This document shows, in pieces, positions 9,701 to 17,437 of a DNA stretch of 29,899 nt. The stretch spans positions 1-29,899 of the forward strand of contig JAIPMN010000846.1 in NCBI GenBank assembly GCA_020650975.1, given 5' to 3'. Each line of letters starts with the position of its first letter. Position 1 is the stretch's first letter. Source of the stretch: Apostichopus californicus. Its lineage: Eukaryota; Echinodermata; Holothuroidea; Aspidochirotida; Stichopodidae. Below the pieces are notes generated by a model. That model made no database searches and was not told the origin of the DNA. It worked only from the letters and a program-made list of their open reading frames with translations. A program made the position numbers and the translations under genes.

Positions 9701-12700
9701 TTGCTCTATCCAAATCATTTCTTTTTATCTAGAGGTAATCATATTTGTAGTTATGACTATTGCATTTTATCAGCATAATTTAATGCACTCCATTTCGAAA
9801 AAAAAATTGTTGGGGGGGGATGGTTTCAGGGCAAATTTTGTTCGGTAGTTCTGATCGTCCGAGACGACCAAATTTCTGTTTGCACAACCAAAATCAGCTA
9901 TAGTGGTTGTTCAGGGATGACTGAGTTGTTTATACCAAATTTGCTGTTAAGACAACTAGGTAGTAAGACGTGGTTGGTGATTAGTGGAAGAGGGTTGATG
10001 TTGTGATAAAGGGGGGGGGAAGGGTGACAGGGAATCATATTCAATTTCAGTTTCACTCTCACTGACACTATAATATTTTGAACTGATGGATTTCTTTTTT
10101 GAATATTCCCCACAAATATTTTCTCGCATTCTATACTTCCATGTGGAATTTGAACTTGTCATTTAAAGGAGAATTTAGAGGAGCCAGATTCCTAAGAATT
10201 CCTGTTTTTGGGGGGTTTTTGTTGGACATATCTGGTTTTTCAGTTCGGGAATTATGCAAGACAGTAAATTATGTCAACCACTACCATTTTATGTTTGGTG
10301 TTTTGCTTCTGTCTCTCGTCAGGAAACCACGAGAGCGAAACCATGAACCAAATGTACGGTTTCTTCGGGGAGGTGAGATCAAAATACACAACACAGATGG
10401 CAGAGCTGTTTACGGAAGTCTACAACTGGCTGCCTCTTGCACATCTCATCAATAAGAAAGTGCTTGTGAGTTTTCAGTCTTCATCAGTTTTGGTTTCCTT
10501 TTCTTCAGTACCGTACATTGAAGGATTTACTGCAAATTTTGCTACCGTATTCCAGATTACGTTTAATTTGAAAATTTTATCCAGTCTAGTGCTACTTTCT
10601 AGGAATTGATCACCTCCTGTTCAGACAGTGAGGTGGGGGAGATGGTTGGTCATGTGCAAATGCTTTGCCCCATGGGACTAGTTGTGGATACTATTACCAA
10701 TTCTGAAAGCATTGCCTTTCAAGACAGACCAGAGTATGTTTGAAGTAGTTTTATATTCAAGTCAAGTGTAGATTTTTTTATTTTTATTAATATTGGAAAT
10801 ATTTCACTGTTGTGTGTATTATTAATTAATATTAAACATCTTTTACTACTTTTCAGGTTATGCATGGTGGTTTGTTCAGCAATGATGATGTAACATTGGA
10901 AGACATCAGAAAAGTAGATAGAAACAGACAACCACCAGACTCAGGTAAGGAGCATCAATAGCGTAACCTAGGGGAGGGGGTTAAAACACACACAAGCACT
11001 CATGCGAGGTCTTTGCTCTGCTTTAAGGGAACAGAAAGTTAGAAACTAACTTGCCTGACATCAATAAATTCTTGGAAGGATCTGGTTACGTCTGTACGTT
11101 AAAGAGGTAGTTTCAGTTTAGCTACTACTGCGTGCTACTTTGTTAAGTGATTTGAGATTAACAAATAACACATATATGTGTAAGGTTAACTATGGGTCAG
11201 GTAAATAGAAATGATAATTTGTTGAAGTCTAAGCCATTCTATCCAACCATACTGTAGGGTTGGGAAATGCACAGTAGCCAATGCCTTTCGTAATTTTCAG
11301 ATTGACCTGGGTGCCTCTCAACAGCTCTGAAATGAGAATGTAGATTTACACCTGTGCTTGAATAATTCCTAACAGTCAAATGACTTGATGGATTTCAAGT
11401 CATGGTAGTGACTATTACATTTGTTTTGTTCTGCTTATTTGGTAACATGAACACCTCTCCTCTTCCCACCATGCCCCCCCCCACCACTATGCCTTCCAAC
11501 CCATGCTTCACTGCCACTACATCCTCTCAAGCGATTCCATCTTTGTGGCCAAGGTTTGCTTCATTGTAATTAGCGAAGAGGACATCTAGTGTTATTACAT
11601 TATTCACTTTTGACGAAAAGTAAATAATTTGATGTTGTTTGTTGATTGCTTCCATAAGATCTGCGTTTTTTATTCTTTCTCAATTTAAAGGTATTATGTG
11701 TGAACTCTTGTGGTCCGACCCTCAACCTCAGGCAGGTCGTTCACCAAGTAAGAGAGGAGTGGGGATACAGTTTGGTCCTGATATAACACAGAAGTTCCTA
11801 GATCACAATGACCTTGAATATGTCATCAGGAGTCACGAGGTCAAGTCAGACGGCTATGAAATAGCTCACAACGGCAAATGTATCACCGTCTTTTCTGCTC
11901 CTAATTACTGGTAGGTCGATTTATTCACTTTGACTTAGTATACACAAAACATCATTTGATAAAGGGGAAAATTTCAAAACAGCTAGTAAACATGTTATCA
12001 CAACAAACACCAAATTGAATCAATGTCATACTGTACTTGGTTTATATTTTGGTCATAATCAGCACATGATGCATATTGTTTTTTTTTGGTGGGGCTGTCA
12101 TGCATATCAATGATTGGGCGGGGCTGAACGTAAAATTCTGAAATTGTCAATATCTCTTCAACCATATGTGCATACTGGGTATTGTGATGTACCTACAAAG
12201 TTCTTTGCAACAATAAGTTTACCTCATTAATATTCATGAGTTGATGGGGCTTACTGGGAAATTATCAGAAACAGAAGTTTGTAAACACGATATCTCAACA
12301 AACACCAAGTTAAATCAATGTCTCACTTGGTAGGTGGATGACCTACTATGAGTAGATGTGCCCTATTGTTTTTGGTTCCCATCTCATGAATATTAATGAG
12401 TGGTCAAGGGCTTACCATAAAGTTCTTAAAATGTCATTATCTTTGCAACTGTATGTCCGATTAAGTTTATACATGGTATGGTGATGTAACTACATAAACA
12501 TGTTCTTTGCAACAACGATTTTTATATTAATATAAAAATATTTATATTCATTATGGGTACCATATTAATATTCATGACGGGTGAGGCTTTATGGGAAATT
12601 ATCAGCTTGTAAACATGATATCTCAACAACCACAAGTTGAATCAACATCATACTTAGTAAGTAGATGCCCTGTGATGAGTACATTGTTTTTGGTTCCCAT

Positions 12701-14074
12701 GCCATGAATATTAATGATTGGGCAGGGCTTAATGTAAAATTGATGTTGGTACAAAATAAGCACATTTTCACGACATTTCCATCTTTATGTCATTAATATT
12801 CATCAAATTGAATGGCTTTAAACACAAGACAAGCACCAAAAATTCCATGATTTTCATCCTTGACATACTAGATTTGTCACAATACATTCATACAATCAAC
12901 TATGTTGTTTATCGTGTCTTATCATGAATATTACTAAAACTACTAATGTAACAGACTAACATTAGTTTCATTTTGCATTCAAATATTTGCTTGATGGGGA
13001 ATGTTATTTAACAAGCTGCTGTAATCTATATGTTTCTTTTGAATGCAGTGATACAATGGGAAACAAAGGTGCAATCATCAATATGACCTCTGACCTCAAA
13101 CCAAATTTTGTGACATACGAAGCTGTGGTGAGTACATATCACGTAGATACAGATAAGGTGATTGGTGAATATAGAGGGCAGCATGTAGTTGGGCAGCAGA
13201 TGTCATTTGTGAGCTTGGACTTAATTGTTCTTCAACGGTTAAGGTAGCTGGCACATATAGGCTACGATCCATTGAGTTAACAAAACAATTGGGATTGAAT
13301 TTGTAGATTGAAACCCAGAGAACCCAAGCAAATAATAACATTTGAACTGAGACTTGACCTCTATTTAAAAATTGTATGTAGCTGGCATACATATATAAGC
13401 ATATATTCACATGGAATGTTTGACTGAACTTAGTGTCTGCAATTTTGTAGATATGAACCCAGAAAATTCTAAATAGGGGACTTTGAATTGGGATGTTATT
13501 TTTGCAACTTTTATGCTTTACTGTCTTGGTAAGTTTAGTTGAAATTCACTCAGGTGAAAAATTTATTTCAATTTTTCTCTGTAAATTTTTACAAATTTCT
13601 AGAAAGAAGCACAGACTTGCTCTTTCATCAGATTGCGACTGACAAGGTCAATATTTATGTAAGGATTGTACTTGTAAAGAACTGTGTGTTAGCTGTTCTG
13701 TAAAGATAAGATGATATTCATTGACATTACTAATTGTTAAATTAGAAAAAAAAAACTAAGAGGCAAGGCATTGTCCAGCCAAAACTGAAACCAAAAGTAC
13801 ATATGCCCTTCATATACAACACAAACAAAAGAAGAACCCTATAAAGGTGCTAGCTGTTTTTGCTTTGGCACCGAGCAAACGAGAATGTTTGGTATTGCAA
13901 TGAAACACATGATTGACCAATCATAATATTAAACCCGCCATGGAACACTTCATTTGCATAATGACAATTGATGAATCTTTGACACGACTACAAAATATTC
14001 TAATTTTACACTTCCAGGCACATCCAAATGTGAAACCAATGGCCTATGCAAATTCCATGTTTGGATTCATGTAG
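3578..14074 (+). CDS. PPP5C: Serine/threonine protein phosphatase 5 (TPR-PPP)
   Basis: Complete gene with 12 coding exons: 3578-3701, 5301-5470, 6299-6370, 7547-7694, 8177-8298, 8870-9034, 9629-9734, 10323-10465, 10857-10944, 11691-11910, 13049-13127 and 14018-14074. The frame is unbroken across all junctions, giving 497 residues (human about 499). Three TPR repeats fill roughly residues 29-130 and keep the Hsp90 C-terminus clamp (Lys33, Arg75, Lys98, Arg102). The phosphatase core has GDIHG (242-246), GDFVDRG (271-277), GNHE (303-306), HGG (353-355), IRSHE (425-429) and SAPNYC (448-453). Predicted metal ligands are Asp243, His245, Asp272, Asn304, His353 and His428, with His305 as the general acid, all numbered one above human. 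The C-terminal tail matches the family's autoinhibitory helix region. The start is the first ATG after an in-frame TAG (3542) and has G at -3 and +4. The family dephosphorylates Hsp90 clients and co-chaperones in cytosol and nucleus. Confidence 0.97.
3702..5300 (+). other. PPP5C intron 1
   Basis: This 1.6-kb intron (GTAGGT...TTAG) shows no exon or recognisable repeat. The first 100 bases are rich in CCTA/TAAG words (for example TGCCTAACGTTAAG), like the flank just upstream of the start codon. Homopolymer T runs lie near the 3' end. The acceptor has a poor pyrimidine tract (TTGTAAATTAG). Confidence 0.75.
5301..5470 (+). CDS. PPP5C: PPP5C exon 2: TPR1 and TPR2
   Basis: Encodes residues 42-98. 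It contains the diagnostic [10 protein letters not shown] segment with clamp residue Arg75, and ends at Lys98 in SYIK, directly before the GYYRRA motif of the next exon. The donor is AAG|GTAAAG, phase 0. The frame stays open past the donor, but that extension does not match the family. Confidence 0.95.
5735..6150. repeat. 63-bp minisatellite in PPP5C intron 2
   Basis: Imperfect tandem repeats of about 63 bases. The anchor word GGAGCC or its variant AGAGGC begins at 5790, 5853, 5916, 5983, 6045 and 6109, giving spacings of 63, 63, 67, 62 and 64. Each unit also carries a TAGTGCAAAATTAAGTA-like word and a TTTTACTCGTACTCT-like word. Because 63 is a multiple of three, a repetitive open frame appears on the - strand (5710-5931); it is a by-product, not a gene. 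Confidence 0.85.
6299..6370 (+). CDS. PPP5C: PPP5C exon 3: TPR3
   Basis: Encodes residues 99-122, [18 protein letters not shown] and on to DYEM. Arg102 is a carboxylate-clamp residue. Exactly 24 codons, phase 0 at both ends, between TTTTTTAG and GTGAGT. Confidence 0.95.
6371..7546 (+). other. PPP5C intron 3
   Basis: A 1.2-kb intron (GTGAGT...CAAAG). It holds a C-rich run at 6705-6740. At 7246-7260 it has CAGTGGTGTAGCAGG, which resembles the end word of common interspersed DNA elements in marine animals. Overlapping open frames on both strands at 7114-7384 match nothing I know. Confidence 0.7.
7547..7694 (+). CDS. PPP5C: PPP5C exon 4: end of TPR domain and linker
   Basis: Encodes residues 123-171 plus one base, including [20 protein letters not shown], the long helix following TPR3, then the linker up to TLDIASM. 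The donor is G|GTAAGT. Confidence 0.95.
8177..8298 (+). CDS. PPP5C: PPP5C exon 5: linker to catalytic domain
   Basis: Encodes residues 172-212, from [11 protein letters not shown] to KKYVYQ. The YAGPKL and EGKVT segments correspond to the conserved YSGPKLEDGKVT region of the family. Acceptor TTCACAG, donor GTAAGA. Confidence 0.94.
8870..9034 (+). CDS. PPP5C: PPP5C exon 6: GDIHG metal-binding motif
   Basis: Encodes residues 213-267. [11 protein letters not shown] carries metal ligands Asp243 and His245. Exactly 55 codons, ending in [10 protein letters not shown]. The donor is GTATCCTTTT, the U12-type consensus, unlike the other PPP5C donors. Confidence 0.96.
9291..9484 (+). repeat. Possible tRNA-derived SINE pieces
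   Basis: GGTTTGAATCC at 9291-9301 resembles a Pol III B box. TAGCATAGCAGTTAGG at about 9469-9484 resembles an A box. Their order is reversed for a single SINE, so at most these are fragments of two elements. No cloverleaf was found. Confidence 0.25.
9390..9445. repeat. ATAGTT/TATA simple repeat
   Basis: Tandem TATAGT and ATAGTT words form a short microsatellite within the U12-type intron of PPP5C. No function is suggested. Confidence 0.75.
9629..9734 (+). CDS. PPP5C: PPP5C exon 7: GDFVDRG motif
   Basis: Encodes residues 268-302 plus the first base of Gly303. [18 protein letters not shown] holds metal ligand Asp272 and Arg276. The GNHE motif is split by the following intron (donor GTAATC). 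Confidence 0.96.
10323..10465 (+). CDS. PPP5C: PPP5C exon 8: GNHE motif
   Basis: Completes Gly303 and encodes up to residue 350: [17 protein letters not shown] through LINKKVL. Asn304 binds metal and His305 is the predicted proton donor. Confidence 0.96.
10857..10944 (+). CDS. PPP5C: PPP5C exon 9: HGG motif
   Basis: Encodes residues 351-379 plus one base: [19 protein letters not shown] and then the invariant NRQPPDSG. His353 is a metal ligand. Acceptor TTTCAG, donor GTAAGG. Confidence 0.96.
11691..11910 (+). CDS. PPP5C: PPP5C exon 10: WSDP, RSHE and SAPNY motifs
   Basis: The longest coding exon, residues 380-452 plus two bases. It contains [21 protein letters not shown] with substrate-binding Arg401, [12 protein letters not shown] with metal ligand His428, and FSAPNY. 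The cysteine codon after Tyr452 is split by the intron (TG|T). Confidence 0.96.
11911..13048 (+). other. PPP5C intron 10
   Basis: A 1.1-kb intron (GTAGGT...TGCAG), most of which is occupied by a diverged tandem array described separately. No extra exon was seen. Confidence 0.8.
11985..12830. repeat. ~300-bp tandem array in PPP5C intron 10
   Basis: Three diverged units begin with GTAAACATG or GTAAACACG at 11985, 12281 and 12609 (spacings 296 and 328). They share, in order, a CAACAAACACCAA-like word, TTGTTTTTGGTTCCCAT, an ATTAATATTCATGA palindrome-like word, TTGGGCAGGGCTTA and a CTTTGCAACAA word. The ATTAATATTCATGA word occurs in both orientations (near 12226, 12386, 12565 and 12703). The second unit boundary carries a 30-base AT-rich insert near 12520-12550. 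Confidence 0.8.
13049..13127 (+). CDS. PPP5C: PPP5C exon 11
   Basis: Completes Cys453 and encodes [20 protein letters not shown] through residue 479. MGNKGA is conserved in PPP phosphatases. Donor GTGAGT, phase 0. Confidence 0.95.
14018..14074 (+). CDS. PPP5C: PPP5C exon 12: C-terminal regulatory tail
   Basis: Encodes [18 protein letters not shown] and a TAG stop. The [11 protein letters not shown] segment is the conserved C-terminal helix region that helps hold the enzyme inactive until Hsp90 or lipid binds. The final residues differ from vertebrates. Confidence 0.94.
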   Translation, partial: AHPNVKPMAYANSMFGFM

Positions 14075-14506
14075 AGGAAGGTTGTACCATGGAAAGCACA
14101 ACATCAGGAATAGACTTGAGTGAAAAGAAGGATCTTGTAGTTCTCACATGTCAAAACACTGTTGACTGGTACTTTGAAGACACCCTGGACTTTATTCCGA
14201 GCCAAAACGGACCCCTTTGGACTTCCGCTCATTCCTGGATGAGCGACTCACGAAGAGGAGGCAGTGCATGACGTATAAAGGACAACTTCATCATGACCAT
14301 ATGAAGGATTTTTCAGTCTCGTAGTATTCGGATTTGGGGTGCTGGAGAGGCATTTGGTAATATGGGAAAGGATTACTCTTGTAAGTTTTAATCTTTGACT
14401 GGTATTGTCTTGATATACTATATCATAGGCACAACCAATGACCTAATCGGTCGTGTTAAGATTTTAATGCAGATGAGTAGCTGATGAAGGGGAGGCAGTG
14501 CAATTA

Positions 14507-14512
14507 AATAAA
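14507..14512 (+). terminator. Candidate PPP5C poly(A) signal
   Basis: AATAAA lies 433 bases after the stop codon and is followed by G-rich sequence. Another AATAAA is at 15374-15379. Which one is used cannot be told without transcript data. Confidence 0.35.
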
Positions 14513-15611
14513 TCATATGGAGACGGGAGGGGGCGGGTAGGGAATGTGGGGGGTCTGGGATGAGTGGACAACAAGCTAGAAGTTATAACACCTTTTCACC
14601 CATTGTTTTTTTTTCAATTAGTAGAAGCTACAACTATAATTTAAAATTTAACTCAGGAAGTAGTTAGGTTTATAATTTAATTTGTTTTAGCTATCTCAAA
14701 ACTGTCTTTGTTGAAAAGTGGGGGTGGGGGGGGGGGTGTTATATTGAACATTTCATTTGATGTTGACTCAAAGAGATGTTACATGTGAGGTTTGTATACT
14801 TCCTATTTGGGGTGGGGTGGGGTAGAGGGAGGGGAGTTTATAAAGGGAGGAGATACAGTTGAAGAATAGCTGGGAAGTGCAATGTGCTGTTCTGCAGCTG
14901 AACATTCCTGTAAGGTAAACCTGAGCAAAATATACAAAGTGAAACATTAACACCTAACCACAAAACCCTGAGAAAGGTAATAGCTCAAGGCACTAAAAAT
15001 TTCCACTATTATTTTATTACTTAAAGTCCAATCTTTCCACTAGTAATTAAAAGTTGTTTTGATAGAATTTAGCAATGAATGAACGGAGCAATATTAGCTA
15101 GGTAACTGATACTTTCTAACTTGAAAATTGGTTTCAAAAGGACTGTGATGTCCCTAAGTCAGACAATTAATTAGCATACTATGATGCATGTGGTGCAACA
15201 TCAGTTTGGGTAGGACTTGTCTCACACTTTGATGAGGCTTTGTCTTATTATTAAGACACTTTTAGTTCTGGTATTTGTTGATTGTAATGTAAGGTACAAA
15301 TTACAATACACATTCACAATGCAATTGCCAAAAATAGTCAACTGATAATCTGGGTGATTTTGTCGTAATACAAAATAAAGACTATTAGAGATTTTGACTT
15401 TAATACGAATACAAAAACTATAGAGGTTTCAACAGATGCCAACTCTTAGTTTACCCTTATAGTTTTAAGTATGATAACAGTTCTAAAGTGTGAAACATTT
15501 TGGTTTATATTCAATCAATGTCATTCCTCTATTTCATATTGGAGCCATGTTGTGAAGTCTTACATAAATTGGGTAGACTGCCCTATCAGCTTTAAACTAA
15601 TTTAAGAGTTG

Positions 15612-15647
15612 AAGCAGGGAGTTGTTATGGATAACCACTCCCTTGTT
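15612..15647. repeat. Hairpin repeat, copy 2
   Basis: The arms 15612-15627 and 15632-15647 are inverted complements at about 13 of 16 positions. It shares twenty identical bases with the copy in the collagen pseudogene. Here it lies in non-coding DNA between two genes, which supports a dispersed element rather than a coding motif. Confidence 0.68.
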
Positions 15648-16686
15648 GAAGCTGTTTCTTGAGGAGTATTGCCCTTCTTTGTCATATGTCAGGGTACAGT
15701 GTTGTCCGTCTGATCGTAACTTTAATCGTAGGTCCACGATTGATGATCCAGATCCAGATCATCAGGTTACACACTCTGATTGATATTCCTGGAATACTCA
15801 TCAAAAATGGAAGGTGTGATGTTAGTCGGTGTTCATCCATACACATCACATGGATTAGATTTCAAATGAGCTACTGTAAGGCCCTATACACTCAAGAGTT
15901 GTAACAAGTCTCGACTAGTAATATCTCTTTTTAAACTGTATTTCTTCCTGATAAAGATAATGCAATGACTCACGTCAGGATAATAGCTAGTGATGACTCG
16001 ACTCAAAAGTAAATATTAGGCCACTCGTTACAAATGTGGACTAAAACTTTGCATTCACTAGAGTAAACCAAATTAAACTAAAAAGGCTGAAACTTCTAAA
16101 GAATGAGACTATATGGAAACTCAAGTATACCTTCAAAGGAACTTCTAAATCATGAAAGGAAATAATTCAGTTTATAGTTGTCATGGAACTGAGTTTTATT
16201 ACGATCAAAAACATTCCATTAACAATAAGGAAAGAGTCATGACTTAAGTCACTAAATTTCAAAAGCAAAGTGCATTGAACAAGTTACATCAACTTTGACC
16301 TCTGACCTCATAGCAATAAGACAATACAATAACCCAGGTCAATGACTCTACAGAAGTCAGGAAAATAACTGGCAATGTCTTGGCTAGTCCTTAAAATGAA
16401 GTGACTTATTTATTCATCTCTGACTATGAATGACCGTGAGTTCTCAAATGACCTTTGACTTTTAATTCCATCACCTGACTTCATGAATTGAAAGCACTTG
16501 CAACTGTCCAAGTCTTTGCCTCTTTGCCCATGTTCAGGCCCCTCTTTCCATGTGTGCAGAAAATCTTGATTTAGAGGCATTATTTAGGCAACAAACACAG
16601 AATGTGGATTTTGTGCAGATGTCTTAAAGTATGAATTGGTGACTGCAAGTTTCAAATCTGTCAAGAATAATTTTAGCATTCTATCA

Positions 16687-16692
16687 TTTATT
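16687..16692 (-). terminator. Candidate NTPCR poly(A) signal
   Basis: TTTATT on the + strand reads AATAAA on the - strand, about 670 bases past the NTPCR stop codon. The choice is tentative. Confidence 0.25.
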
Positions 16693-17359
16693 TTTGATAA
16701 ACTAGAAAGTTTCTTCTGAAAATGTTGCAGAGCAAAATAAAATTTTCGAGTTGCCTTTAAAGTACTTTGTATTCTTTTGTGTATTCTTTTGCTATCACAT
16801 TTTTCTGGCAGTGATGGTCCATATCCTGATACAACAGAAGTTCAGCAAACTTGCTAAACCTACATTTCAAATTAGCATGCATTCAATGACCATTATTCAA
16901 CCCTGTGATTAACATGCTTTATGGTATCACTTTTTCTATCTTTGTATCATAGACTGAAAGATAGTGACTCTTGGATGGCCTAATAATTACTGATTTGGTA
17001 AACAAATTACAGCTTATATGAGGAATATATCAGCTTGATTAATCTTATCCAAATTGTGTTCCATTGTATAGTTTGCTGCCGCTGGCAATTTCTGTTTACA
17101 CACCTCTTCTAGTCAGTTAAAATATCTGCACAATTACTTCAAGATCTGGTCTAAGTTACCAAGGGGAAGTGAGATGTTAACAGGATACATTGACCAAAGA
17201 AAAGCAAATTGTGCAAAGATCGGCCATACAAGTATCTTCAGCTGTAGTTATACGATGTTGAGACAACCCTTACAGGAACGATGTTGATGAAAGCCTTTCC
17301 AGTTTTGAGGGTGGTTGTCATGTTGTTTCTCCAAACCACATCTGGGACTAACGATGTCG

Positions 17360-17437
17360 TCATGTACCTTCTTTGTAACTTCTCTGGACTGCAGCAAATA
17401 TTTCTGGCATTATATCGTCTCTATTGCCTCGGGAAAG
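17360..17437 (-). CDS. NTPCR: NTPCR exon 5 (last)
   Basis: Encodes LSRGNRDDIMPEIFAAVQRS and a short tail, then TGA. The NR..(L/M)P(D/E)I pattern matches the family C-terminus, and splicing to exon 4 restores the same spacing as human. Acceptor TTTGCTTAG. The frame that reads straight on from exon 4 without splicing lacks this segment, so the intron is real. Confidence 0.88.
   Translation of the reverse strand, partial: LSRGNRDDIMPEIFAAVQRSYKEGT

Larger units (their letters stand above)
14075..17359. other. Convergent 3' flanks of PPP5C and NTPCR
   Basis: The stretch holds the PPP5C 3'UTR on the left and the NTPCR 3'UTR on the right; the transcript ends cannot be fixed from sequence. A short open frame starting at 14089, just after the PPP5C stop, matches nothing and is taken as UTR. 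G-rich runs lie at 14521-14560, 14720-14736 and 14810-14850. The second copy of the hairpin repeat is at 15612-15647. The rest shows no gene. Confidence 0.6.

Noticed and set aside
14089-14271. 60-codon + strand open frame just after the PPP5C stop
   Set aside because: It matches no family, follows the complete PPP5C C-terminus and fits 3'UTR.
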